DNA from: JAVBME01 sp031552765
GTDB taxonomy: Bacteria > Bacillota > Negativicutes > Acidaminococcales > JAISLQ01
DNA length: 39,898 nt
Assembly: GCA_031552765.1 (NCBI GenBank)
Contig: JAVBME010000045.1
Location: 1 to 39,898, forward strand
Reading direction: 5' to 3'
This document shows positions 1 through 7,194 of this stretch, in pieces (the stretch's first letter is position 1; each line of letters starts with the position of its first letter). The notes under the pieces were generated by a model that did no database searches, had not been told where the DNA came from, and was given only the letters and a program-made list of their open reading frames with translations. A program made the position numbers and the translations under genes.

Positions 1-141
1 CCTTGCAGCAAGATATGGATTTGTGGCTTAACCATTACAACACAGAGCGGCCACATAGAGGGTACCGTAATATGGGTAAACGACCTATTGATACTTTGTT
101 GGGATTTTTAAATGTTGTTAGACAAGAGACTTAGTTGTACA
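1..141 (+). mobile_element. Right end of an IS481-like insertion sequence (partial)
   Basis: The plus strand encodes the last residues of a DDE transposase and then, just after its stop, a sequence ending in TTGTACA at 135-141. Read inward from 141 on the minus strand it starts TGTACAACTAAG, which fits the 5'-TGT...ACA-3' ends common in IS481/IS3-type elements. The element starts outside the window, so the other inverted repeat and the target duplication cannot be seen. The recombinase gene reading toward it loses its normal C-terminus here, so I infer that the element inserted into that gene. The exact boundary at 141 is an estimate. Confidence 0.6.
3..134 (+). pseudogene. C-terminal fragment of IS481/IS3-type transposase (rve integrase core), cut by the window edge
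   Basis: Forty-three codons are open from the window edge to a TAG at 132-134. The fragment contains WLNHYNTERPHRGY followed by GKRPIDTL. This is the typical end of the DDE integrase core in IS481/IS3-family transposases, where the catalytic Glu region is followed by YN-x-x-RPH. The rest of the protein lies upstream of the window, so it may be intact there; it is called partial only because of the edge. Confidence 0.75.
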
Positions 142-993
142 AGCAGTTAAATCACTGTGACCAAGCATCCTTTGCAGGCGAAAGATATCGCCACCGTTTA
201 AAATCCACTTTTTAGCGAAAGTGTGCCTATGTAGATGGGCAGAAGTCTTTTTCACGCCACGGCTGCGGTTATATTTATAAAGCATGTTTTGATAGGTTCT
301 AAGCTCTGCTTTTTTACCGTAGCAGTTGCAGAACAGGTAATCATCAGGCTCCCCTTTTCTATACAGCAGATATTCTTTCAATACACCAGATAGGGTCTTT
401 GACATAGGAATGATCTGTGCTTTCCTGTTTTTGGTTCTGTCGACCTGAATTAAGTTATTTTCAAAATCCAAGCTACCAATTTTAAGCTCCAGTATGGATG
501 ATATGCGATTGCCAGTTGCTAAAAGGTAGTTAGAGAAAACCCATATTTTATATTCGGTAAAATCAACCTTCTTTATATCAGGCTTTTTAAGCAGTAGCGA
601 CAGTTCTGCGTCTGTATAGGTTTCTTTTATCTTCTTATCGGCTTTAGGTAGTTTTATTTTAAAGCGAGCTAGCTGGCCATCTTCCATGCAGTAGTAGAAA
701 AAGCTTCTTATATCCCGCATATAGGAGTTAACAGTGGTATCTCTTATGCCTCTTTCCCGGAGGAACAGGATAAAGCCATCGATAAGTTTTGAATTGACAG
801 AGGATAGCAGTATATCGTCCATTTCTTTTTCGTATTCCAGGTATCTTACAAACATGTCAAAGTGTTCTTTATAGCTTCTGATGCTGTTTTCGGTGAGGTT
901 TCTTACTTTGCAGTTGATTAAATAATGCTGGTGATATTCTTTTATGGTTATGTTTTCCCGCTGGATAAAATCCATTTTTTGCAACTCTTCCAC
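118..993 (-). pseudogene. Tyrosine recombinase/integrase, C-terminally truncated
   Basis: An N-terminal SAM-like core-binding domain (about residues 10-110) is followed by a catalytic domain with the first Arg in ATGNRISS (R163), the HxxR motif HLHR (H253-R256) and LGHSD (H279). The protein then runs into unrelated residues and stops 11 residues after LGHSD. The nucleophilic Tyr, normally about 9 residues after that His, is absent, and the other two frames supply none. The coding region overlaps the IS end at 1-141, so insertion of the IS probably removed the tail, and the enzyme should be catalytically dead. I chose the GTG at 993: AAGGAG lies 9 bases upstream, and the palindrome at 1015-1029 would fall inside the gene if the upstream ATG at 1047 were used. 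It probably once mobilised this island. Confidence 0.8.
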
Positions 994-1014
994 TATTACC
1001 AACTCCTTATATAG

Positions 1015-1029
1015 GCAGACTACATCTGC
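1015..1029 (-). promoter_or_regulatory. Palindromic site upstream of the recombinase (copy 1)
   Basis: GCAGA-CTACA-TCTGC forms an inverted repeat with 5-bp arms, 22-36 bases before the GTG start at 993. On the far side it is followed by a T-rich stretch and then TTAATTATGTCTAA and AAAAAGTAAA. The same series of blocks recurs upstream of the acidic-protein gene (copy 2 at 1490-1508). Same order and same orientation relative to both genes suggest a shared operator/promoter module. Confidence 0.5.
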
Positions 1030-1149
1030 TTTTTCGTGTTTTAACAATCTTGCGAATTAATTATGTCTAACTTTTATAAAAAAGTAAAGCAGATTTATTA
1101 TTAAGCTAGTATGTTGGAAAACAGGCGTGGGAGTTGGGAAAATAAAAAA

Positions 1150-1196
1150 TCACGCATCAGACATTGCCCCTTTTTAGGGCTTTGTCGCGTGCGTGA
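1150..1196. repeat. Highly symmetric imperfect hairpin
   Basis: The 47-base segment folds as TCACGCA / TGCGTGA (outer arms), GACA / TGTC (middle arms) and GCCC / GGGC (inner arms), with a 3x3 and a 2x2 internal loop and a 7-base apical loop. It lies between the acidic-protein gene and the recombinase. No T-run follows on either strand, so a standard terminator is not clear. It could be a recombination or protein-binding site, or a folded RNA. Confidence 0.5.
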
Positions 1197-1235
1197 AATG
1201 TGAAAGCAGCTAAATGCAGCCTATCTCATCATAGT

Positions 1236-1460
1236 TTAATCTTCATCATCTTCATTCATCTCTTCTTCTATTTCTTCGTCAGTATAGCCTCGTTCTTTTA
1301 GACTATTGCGATATATGTCGTCTTCCAGAGGATTACGAACATCATCACCTTCATATTCCTGGTAGGCGTATTCAGCAGCATCATCGTCTCCGCTGTCAAG
1401 TGCAGCCTGGAGCTCATCTCTGGTCATGTTACGGTATTTTTCCCACTTATCTTCAACCAT
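1236..1460 (-). CDS. Small acidic protein of unknown function (74 aa)
   Basis: I do not recognise a family. The product is soluble and very acidic: roughly 40% Asp+Glu, with the tail ending in an EEIEEEMNEDDED stretch. GGGAGG lies about 7 bases before the ATG, and a palindrome identical in type to the one before the recombinase lies 30-48 bases upstream. Its place between an integrase and a putative defence pair, and its charge, would fit a DNA-mimic or inhibitor-type protein, but that is inference from composition only. The Ser-Gly-Asp-Asp-Asp and Asn-Glu-Asp-Asp tracts are low complexity. Confidence 0.7.
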   Translation of the reverse strand: MVEDKWEKYRNMTRDELQAALDSGDDDAAEYAYQEYEGDDVRNPLEDDIYRNSLKERGYTDEEIEEEMNEDDED

Positions 1461-1489
1461 TTAAGATACCTCCCTTGTTTTACTTACAT

Positions 1490-1508
1490 AAGCAGACTAT
1501 ATCTGCTT
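1490..1508 (-). promoter_or_regulatory. Palindromic site upstream of the acidic protein (copy 2)
   Basis: AAGCAGA-CTATA-TCTGCTT is a perfect inverted repeat with 7-bp arms. It lies 30-48 bases before the ATG at 1460 and is followed upstream by AATTATGTCTAA and AAAAAGTAAA, as in copy 1 at 1015-1029. It is therefore likely an operator or part of the promoter, possibly also serving the divergent gene at 1634. Confidence 0.55.
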
Positions 1509-1593
1509 TTTTACAATTTAATTATGTCTAAGATTTCAGAAAAAGTAAATCTGTTTAGAGCATGGCTTTCTCCTTTAAATAAGAAAAACCGAT

Positions 1594-1599
1594 ATAATA
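1594..1599 (+). promoter_or_regulatory. Possible -10 element of the UDG-like gene
   Basis: An AT-rich block around TATAATAAAATTTATAAT precedes the plus-strand pair by about 30 bases. I see no convincing -35 box, so this is only a candidate. Confidence 0.3.
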
Positions 1600-1633
1600 A
1601 AATTTATAATATTTATGCGGGTAGGTGTTCGGA

Positions 1634-2371
1634 GTGAGAGATTATCAACAATATTTACAGCTAGTTACTAAGAGAAAAGCGTGCTCGGCCTGTTCCGATT
1701 TAAACAAGAAACCTAAAATGCATAATGGACAAGAGATTTTAGGTGATAAAGACAGTCAAGAAATAGGACCTTGGCTTGAAGTATGGAAAGTAAATTCACT
1801 TGATGCTGATATTTTAGTTTTGGGTCAAGACTGGGGTAGCATAAAAGAATATAAGGAATATGGCTTAAATAAAGAGCCTTATGGCATAACTGATGATAAT
1901 CTCGAAAAACTACTAAAAGAAATTGATCCAGCAAGCCATCTTTCTAAAGGTAACACCGGAAAGCATAAGTATTTTTTCACAAATCTTATTTTATGTTATA
2001 AAGAAGGGGGTATATCTGCCAAAATACCTGCCTGTTATTATGATAATTGCAGAACAAATTTTTTTAATGAACTTTTGGAAATAATTCAACCAAAAGTAAT
2101 AATAACGCTTGGTAGAAGTGTATTAATGGCACTTTCACGAGACGATAGCTTTAAAAATGCAAATAATATTGCCCTATCAAAAACCTCTTTTAATAGTATT
2201 ATTGATGCTGGCTTTAACAACTCTTTTTACTATAGGATTAAGGACAAAACGATACCTATTATTCCTATTGCCCATACTGGCGGTATGGGTACAGCAAATA
2301 GGAACCGAGGGAATAAAAATAGAGCTGCAAATGACTGGAAAACTGTGGCAAAGATCATTGAATCAATATGA
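1634..2371 (+). CDS. Iron-sulfur uracil-DNA-glycosylase-superfamily protein
   Basis: The fold signature resembles family 4/5 uracil-DNA glycosylases. Numbered from the GTG at 1625 it has an early CSAC pair (C20, C23), a hydrophobic strand ending in VLGQDWG (residues 65-71, the place of motif A), then FFTNLILC with C124, C137 and C142, followed by IIQPKVIITLGRSV. The last segment matches the strand-and-glycine-loop of the superfamily. The four or five Cys fit a 4Fe-4S cluster. Near the end, H217 in PIAHTGGMG replaces the usual HPS-like motif B, so glycosylase activity is uncertain. I prefer the GTG at 1634 because a GGGTAGG sequence lies about 8 bases before it; the GTG at 1625 is the alternative. 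It is followed after 27 bases by a membrane protein on the same strand, which suggests co-transcription. Confidence 0.7.
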   Translation: MRDYQQYLQLVTKRKACSACSDLNKKPKMHNGQEILGDKDSQEIGPWLEVWKVNSLDADILVLGQDWGSIKEYKEYGLNKEPYGITDDNLEKLLKEIDPASHLSKGNTGKHKYFFTNLILCYKEGGISAKIPACYYDNCRTNFFNELLEIIQPKVIITLGRSVLMALSRDDSFKNANNIALSKTSFNSIIDAGFNNSFYYRIKDKTIPIIPIAHTGGMGTANRNRGNKNRAANDWKTVAKIIESI

Positions 2372-2398
2372 TATACTATTTTTGAAAGCGGTGATTGA

Positions 2399-3235
2399 AT
2401 GAATGTTCGTGAATTTTCAGAGCAAAACAAGTGGTATATTGGACGCATTTGGTATATTATACTGTTAATCTTTAGTTCACTATATGTATTTCGGAAATTT
2501 GAAGAAATTTACTCGCTAAATGCGTTTAATCTCGGGCATTTGATTTTTATTGTTTGGCTTGCACTCTTATTATTGCCTTTATTTTCTGAAATTGAATTTT
2601 GGGGTGTCCGATTCAAAAAAGAGTTAGAGAAAACCAAAACAGAAATTAAAGAAACTATAAATGACATAGAATACAAGCTGATAGATATTAAATCTATCCT
2701 ATATTCTTCTAACTCTATTGCAAACCACATAAACATTAACAATGCTCCATTACCACCAGAAGAAAAAATTGGAGAGCTTAATAAAAAAGTTGAAGAAATG
2801 CGGGCAAATTATCAACAATCTGGAACACCAATTTCTAATGATAGTTTCTCAATTCCAGAACAGTCAGTTTACTTATTTAAAGTCCGTGCAAGCATAGAAA
2901 ATGAATTGTATGGATTATGTGAAAAAACTGGTTATGATGGACCAAAAACAATTTTTCGAATGCTTCGTCATCTAGGGCAATGTGAAATTATTTATGGTAC
3001 AACTGCGGATTTAATCCAGCAAATCTCTAAAATTACAAGCCGCGGAGTACATGGTGAAATCATAAGTAATGAATATATTTCTTTTGTTGAAACTGCCTAT
3101 CCTCAAGTAATAATTGAGCTAAAAAAAGCATATACCGAATTAAGGTATTGCATCTGTCCTAGATGCAAATATTCTGGCCCTGCACGTTTTGATAATGTGT
3201 GTCCTAAATGTGGATTTACTCACGATGACGACTAA
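2399..3235 (+). CDS. Membrane protein with coiled coil, HEPN/DUF4145-like region and C-terminal zinc ribbon
   Basis: Two membrane helices (about residues 14-33 and 44-63) are followed by a charged helical stretch (68-100 and 120-140, probable coiled coil) and then a soluble helical domain (about 155-245). Within the latter, SRGVHGE (R215, H218) resembles the R-N-x-x-H-like motif of HEPN/DUF4145 domains. The tail has two CxxC knuckles (C253/C256 and C268/C271), a zinc ribbon. The order membrane anchor, helical effector-like domain, zinc ribbon is typical of poorly described defence or stress proteins. AAAGCGGTG precedes the ATG. The gene sits 27 bases behind the UDG-like gene, so the two probably act together. 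The function is inferred, and I know no exact family. Confidence 0.6.
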   Translation: MNVREFSEQNKWYIGRIWYIILLIFSSLYVFRKFEEIYSLNAFNLGHLIFIVWLALLLLPLFSEIEFWGVRFKKELEKTKTEIKETINDIEYKLIDIKSILYSSNSIANHININNAPLPPEEKIGELNKKVEEMRANYQQSGTPISNDSFSIPEQSVYLFKVRASIENELYGLCEKTGYDGPKTIFRMLRHLGQCEIIYGTTADLIQQISKITSRGVHGEIISNEYISFVETAYPQVIIELKKAYTELRYCICPRCKYSGPARFDNVCPKCGFTHDDD

Positions 3236-3407
3236 ATTAATTTATAGTCAAACATTATAAAAATGTACATATATAAATAATATATTGGTCAAGAATCCTT
3301 TATCTCTTCAGAATTAAAGAGAATTTAGTAATTCAATTACATGTCATTTTATGTTTAATACAATATAAATTTAAGTTTTTCATTAAATTACTTTAGGAGG
3401 TTGTAAC

Positions 3408-3620
3408 ATGGCTAAATTATCTATTGAATTTTTTACTTTAGATGGTATTAAGAAGCATCAAGGACAATTTGGAATGGATGAAATTTACAAAACGGCAAAA
3501 GAAGTAATCAATAAAGGTGGTAAGGTAGAAATCACTATGGAGTATACTAATGCTCCAACAGAAGTGATTTGTACACTTTCAACAATGGAAGATGCAAAAC
3601 GATTTTTCAAACAAAAATAA
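3408..3620 (+). CDS. Conserved-looking 70-aa protein of unknown function
   Basis: A near-ideal AGGAGG lies 7 bases before the ATG, and a strong hairpin terminator follows 50 bases after the stop, so this is probably a real, separately expressed gene. The product is a small soluble alpha/beta protein (strand at 3-9, helix at 23-35, strand at 40-46, strand at 52-57, helix at 60-68). No Cys-rich or DNA-binding motif is seen. The alternation resembles a small Lys-rich binding domain, but I cannot name it. Confidence 0.7.
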   Translation: MAKLSIEFFTLDGIKKHQGQFGMDEIYKTAKEVINKGGKVEITMEYTNAPTEVICTLSTMEDAKRFFKQK

Positions 3621-3670
3621 AGCTTTCCAAACAAGTCCTCTATATCCCCCCTCCCACTCCCGCAAACTAA

Positions 3671-3726
3671 AAAATACTCGTAAGACTCCGCCATAATGGC
3701 CAAATAGTCTTGCGAGTATTTTAATT
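3671..3726. terminator. Bidirectional intrinsic terminator
   Basis: Arms of 17 bases (AAAATACTCGTAAGACT at 3671-3687 and its complement with one mismatch at 3706-3722) enclose an 18-base loop. A T-run follows on the plus strand and, through the A-rich left flank, also on the minus strand. It can end both the 70-aa gene and the convergent tRNA operon. Confidence 0.85.
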
Positions 3727-3764
3727 TTATGTAATTTCCCAAAACCCTGGAAAGTCTACTAACA

Positions 3765-3848
3765 TGGTGCGGAAGAAGGGACTTGAACCCCCACGCCTTG
3801 CGGCGCCAGATCCTAAGTCTGGTGCGTCTGCCATTCCGCCACTTCCGC
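3765..3848 (-). tRNA. tRNA-Leu (UAG)
   Basis: The minus strand folds as a class II tRNA: acceptor GCGGAAG / CTTCCGC, long variable arm (GCGCCGCAAGGCG), anticodon loop ACTTAGGAT giving UAG, T-arm GGTTCAAGTCC and an encoded CCA at 3765-3767. It is the last gene of the tRNA operon, so its 3' end faces the accessory island. That is a usual place for integration of tyrosine-recombinase elements. Confidence 0.97.
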
Positions 3849-3862
3849 AGGATTAAATAAAA

Positions 3863-3938
3863 TGGTGATCCACCCGCGACTCGAACGCGGGACACCCTGA
3901 TTAAAAGTCAGGTGCTCTACCAACTGAGCTAGTGGATC
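3863..3938 (-). tRNA. tRNA-Lys (UUU)
   Basis: The minus strand gives a 76-nt tRNA with acceptor GATCCAC / GTGGATC, D-arm AGCTCAGTTGGTAGAGC, anticodon loop ACTTTTAAT giving UUU, T-arm GCGTTCGAGTCGC and encoded CCA. It lies 14 bases upstream of tRNA-Leu. Confidence 0.97.
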
Positions 3939-3943
3939 ACGTT

Positions 3944-4019
3944 TGGCTGGGGCGGCTGGACTCGAACCAACGCATGCGGGAGTCAAAGTCCCGTGCCTTA
4001 CCGACTTGGCTACGCCCCA
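3944..4019 (-). tRNA. tRNA-Gln (UUG)
   Basis: The minus strand gives a 76-nt tRNA with acceptor TGGGGCG / CGCCCCA, D-arm AGCCAAGTCGGTAAGGC, anticodon loop ACTTTGACT giving UUG, T-arm TGGTTCGAGTCCA and encoded CCA. The weak first U-A pair of the acceptor is typical of tRNA-Gln. Confidence 0.97.
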
Positions 4020-4042
4020 AAAAAATCGCGTCTAAATTTAGG

Positions 4043-4119
4043 TGGGGTGACTGGAGGGGATCGAACCCTCGCATAATGGAACCACAATCCACCGTGTTAA
4101 CCACTTCACCACAGCCACC
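4043..4119 (-). tRNA. tRNA-His (GUG)
   Basis: The minus strand gives a tRNA with the extra G(-1) facing C73, acceptor GTGGCTG / CAGTCAC, anticodon loop GATTGTGGT giving GUG, T-arm GGGTTCGATCCCC and encoded CCA. It is the first gene of the four-tRNA operon. Confidence 0.97.
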
Positions 4120-4185
4120 ACTTTATTTGGACGACATGAGAATTTTAGCACGTACCGCCCGCAGTGTCAAGACTTTTCAGTAAAA

Positions 4186-4216
4186 AAGATAGCGGCGGTT
4201 TAAATACCGCCGCCTT
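4186..4216 (-). terminator. Intrinsic terminator of cstA
   Basis: GCGGCGGT (4192-4199) pairs with ACCGCCGC (4206-4213) around a TTTAAAT loop. On the minus strand it is followed by TATCTTTTTTA. It starts a few bases after the cstA stop. Confidence 0.85.
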
Positions 4217-4219
4217 TAT

Positions 4220-5968
4220 CTACTTTATGACTTTTTGCGTTTGCACTGCCAGCCCTTCCTGTTTGCTTTTAGCCAGGGTTTTCGATATGGCGGCGGTTGT
4301 TTCCACCGCGACCAGCACGGAGAGGACTATAAGCACCATGGAGACAAATGGTATGGCAGGATGCCCTTTGCCAAGCACCCAGCCGTCAATGACGGCGACG
4401 ACCAGCGCCCAGTTGGACATGGCGAACATCAATACTGCCGGCACAAAGGCCACCAGCCAGTATTTACGGGTTTCCGGGCTGGATATCAGCCAGACGGCCA
4501 CGCCGATGAGCGAAAGTGCGGCCAGCAGCTGGTTGGAAGCGCCAAAGGTATTCCAAAAGAGCATCCAGGCCGGTATGACTTTGCCGGTGGCGGTCTGTGA
4601 GGTCTGAAAGATAAAGAAGATGGGCACGCCGGCAGTCAAAAGAGTGCCGAAGATTTTGCCTTTTATGCCGTTCCAACCGGTCAGTTCTTCGATGATGTAG
4701 CGGCCGAGGCGGGTACAGACGTCAAGCGTATCGTACACGAAGGTGGTAAAGGCCATGAGGCCGAAGCTTATGCCGTATACGGCCGGTATGCCGATGAGTT
4801 CCATAAAGTTGCCGATGCCGGCGGCGTAGATGAAGTTGGGCGCTTTGCCGAGCATGGGCGAGTTTTTCGCCAGTATCATGACGCAGGCGATAGATATCAT
4901 GGCGACTAGGCCTTCGAGCAGCATGGCGCCGTAGCCGACAGCCTGCGCGTCAGTTTCTTTTGCCAGCTGTTTGCTGGTGGTGCCGGAGGATACCAGGGAG
5001 TGAAAGCCTGAGCAGGCGCCGCAGGCGATGGTGATAAATAGCACGGGGAACATCGGGTACCAGAAGCCCTGGCCGATGCCGTTCTCGACGCTCAGCTTGG
5101 TAAAGGCCGGATATTGGATGGTAAAGCCGCCAAAGACCAGGCCTATGGCCGCCACCAAGAGCGCCGCATAGAGGAAGTAGCCGCCTATCGCTCCCCGTGG
5201 CTGGAGTATCAGCCACATCGGCGCGGCCGCAGCAGCAAAGCAGTAGGCCAGGATGATGAGGCTCCAGGCTTTTTGCGCGGTCACCAGGTCGGCTATCGGC
5301 AGGTCGAACGGGATGAAGCGCCCGGCCCATATGGCCACGCCGATCATGGGGAGGAAGATCATAAGCGCGGTATTTTCTTTAAGCTTGGTATAGCGCAGCA
5401 GGCAGCCCATGATGAGCGGCAGTATGAGATAGAGTATGGAGGAGGAGGCAATAGCGCCGCCGGACACTACTTCGCCCGACTCCAGCGTTACCTTGCCGAC
5501 AAAGGAGCTGGCGGTAATATCGGTAAAGGCCACGATGACGTAGATGAGCGCTATCCAGATGAACATCATGAAGAGCACCCAGGCCCGGTTGGAGACGTTT
5601 TTCCGGATGACTTCGGTTATCGAGCGGGCTTTCATGCGCACCGAGGCGACCAAGGAACCCATGTCGTGCACGCCGCCGACGAAAATCGAGCCGATGATGA
5701 CCCAAAGCATAGCCGGCGCCCAGCCGAAAATGACTGCCGCCAGGATAGGCCCGTTTATCGGCCCGGCTGCCGCGATGGCAGACAGGTGCTGGCTCATCAG
5801 CATGCCTTTGGAGGCGGGGACAAAGTCCTGCCCGTCGTTTATCTCGGTCGCCGGAGTGACCTTCTTGTCGTCAAGTTTGAATACTTTTTTGGTCAAAAAA
5901 CTGCCATAGGTAAAATAAGCGATAATAAATACAATAGCCGCTCCCACAACAACAACCAAAACATTCAC
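4220..5968 (-). CDS. cstA: CstA-family carbon starvation / pyruvate transporter
   Basis: About 582 residues with many membrane helices and the CstA signature region LSAIAAAGPINGPI near the N-terminus, then VGGVHDMGSLVASVR. The length matches the shorter Firmicute members of the family, with the CstA core followed by the C-terminal 5TM part. Family members import peptides or pyruvate under carbon limitation. The GTG at 5968 is chosen because GGAGGT lies 7 bases before it; an earlier in-frame ATG at 6034 lacks such a site and would add a poorly matching N-terminus. A two-component pair lies just upstream on the same strand, but a 154-base gap makes a common transcript uncertain. Confidence 0.93.
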   Translation of the reverse strand: MNVLVVVVGAAIVFIIAYFTYGSFLTKKVFKLDDKKVTPATEINDGQDFVPASKGMLMSQHLSAIAAAGPINGPILAAVIFGWAPAMLWVIIGSIFVGGVHDMGSLVASVRMKARSITEVIRKNVSNRAWVLFMMFIWIALIYVIVAFTDITASSFVGKVTLESGEVVSGGAIASSSILYLILPLIMGCLLRYTKLKENTALMIFLPMIGVAIWAGRFIPFDLPIADLVTAQKAWSLIILAYCFAAAAAPMWLILQPRGAIGGYFLYAALLVAAIGLVFGGFTIQYPAFTKLSVENGIGQGFWYPMFPVLFITIACGACSGFHSLVSSGTTSKQLAKETDAQAVGYGAMLLEGLVAMISIACVMILAKNSPMLGKAPNFIYAAGIGNFMELIGIPAVYGISFGLMAFTTFVYDTLDVCTRLGRYIIEELTGWNGIKGKIFGTLLTAGVPIFFIFQTSQTATGKVIPAWMLFWNTFGASNQLLAALSLIGVAVWLISSPETRKYWLVAFVPAVLMFAMSNWALVVAVIDGWVLGKGHPAIPFVSMVLIVLSVLVAVETTAAISKTLAKSKQEGLAVQTQKVIK

Positions 5969-6122
5969 TCTGCATACCTCCATTATTTCACAAATAAAAT
6001 CATCTTTATTCTGCATTATATTGCCAAAAGACATCTTTTTCTATACCAAAACTGTTTGCCGGCAATCTTTTCACGATTTCAAGATAATTTTTATTGACGA
6101 CATCAGCTTAAACAGCCGCCGC

Positions 6123-7178
6123 CTATTTTTTGTTTAAGTGTTTACTTATTTTACCGATGAGGACATCATAGGCTACAGGCTTGCGGATAAAGTCATCACC
6201 GCCATATTTCACCGAGGTTTTTATGTTCTCCACACTGGCGTTGCCTGTCAGGTATATTACCGGGGTATTTTTACAGGCATCCATCTGGCGAATTATTTTC
6301 AGTAGTTCAAAACCATCCATATCTGGCATCTCGATATCAAGCAATATGATGTCCGCAGTGTTTTCCGCCAAGAAGCGAAGAGCCGCCAGATAGCTGTTTA
6401 CGCAATATACCTGAAAATCCTCTTTGAGCATCATTTTAACCGTACTCAGTACGTCCGGCATGTCATCTACTGCCAGCACCTTCTTTTTCTCCTTGGAGAC
6501 GCCGGTTTTGCCTTCTTGAGCAACAGCATATTGCAAAAGCCGCCGGGCCACTGCCGAAGCTTTGGCATCGTCAAATATGTTCAAAGAGGCAGCTATGTCT
6601 TCCAGCATATTATCGATGTTATCGTCGTAAGAATAGGTCGTGAGCGCGGTTGCTTCCTGTATAGCCAGATCGTATTCAAATTTATCTATGAGTGAGAGCA
6701 GATTGGAAAAAAGCGTGGAGTGTATTTTCATTTTTGCCCGGTCAGGCTTGACAGCGCTTTCGCCAAGTTTCGGCGCATGTATGCCCGGCGTTTGCGTCTC
6801 TTTATAGGAAAAATCGGCCTCATTTATTTTCTGGCACAAGCTCAGAATATTCTTTTGTACACCCAGCAGTTGCTCACGCAGGTCTTTTTCATCTGCATTC
6901 TCCCTGGCGGTTTCCATTACTTCGGCCACTGACGCAGCTAAAGGGGCATCGTTTATTTTCAGCAATTGGCCACGCAAGGAGTCCAGATCGATGAGCAGGT
7001 CTTTCCGCTCTTTCTTTTCCGTCAGCTTTTTCACCAATTTGTGAATATTGTCCTCAAACTCGCTCAGTTCTTTAAAATAGGCGCGGCGCGATCCGTGTTT
7101 TTCTATCGCCTCCCTGGCGTTTATTCCAGTATTCTTGGTCAGGTTTTGCAGGTTATAGCTTTTTTCCGAGGTATCCAC
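6123..7178 (-). CDS. Response regulator with N-terminal helical region and C-terminal receiver
   Basis: The receiver domain sits at the C-terminus (about residues 231-350): VLAVDDMPD gives the acidic pocket, D281 in ILLDIEMPDMDG is the phospho-acceptor, T311 in YLTGNAS and K333 in IRKPVA complete the active site. The first 120 residues are charged helices. Residues 150-215 contain a helical module (FEYDLAIQEA ... IFDDAKASAVARRLL) that resembles the tail of the kinase encoded just upstream. There is no DNA-binding or enzymatic output domain, so output is probably through protein contacts. The gene starts 16 bases after the kinase stop, with a GGAGAAGG-like ribosome site overlapping that stop. 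The pair is clearly one operon. Confidence 0.9.
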   Translation of the reverse strand: MDTSEKSYNLQNLTKNTGINAREAIEKHGSRRAYFKELSEFEDNIHKLVKKLTEKKERKDLLIDLDSLRGQLLKINDAPLAASVAEVMETARENADEKDLREQLLGVQKNILSLCQKINEADFSYKETQTPGIHAPKLGESAVKPDRAKMKIHSTLFSNLLSLIDKFEYDLAIQEATALTTYSYDDNIDNMLEDIAASLNIFDDAKASAVARRLLQYAVAQEGKTGVSKEKKKVLAVDDMPDVLSTVKMMLKEDFQVYCVNSYLAALRFLAENTADIILLDIEMPDMDGFELLKIIRQMDACKNTPVIYLTGNASVENIKTSVKYGGDDFIRKPVAYDVLIGKISKHLNKK

Positions 7179-7194
7179 GCGTTTCCCACCTTCT

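Noticed and set aside
1150..1196. Integron attC site
   Set aside because: The symmetric fold is similar in style, but the expected GTT-R-R-R-Y core ends are absent and the nearby recombinase lacks the integron-specific insert.
3485..4183. Reading frames running through the tRNA cluster on both strands
   Set aside because: They overlap four clear tRNA genes and the terminator and have no ribosome site; they are chance frames in structured RNA genes.
5114..6097. A long plus-strand reading frame opposite cstA
   Set aside because: It is antisense to a certain gene, rich in Arg/His/Gly/Asp as expected for a shadow frame, and has no family features. The same holds for long antisense frames at 12120-13121, 18655-19710, 19987-20907, 22306-23514 and 36253-37083.
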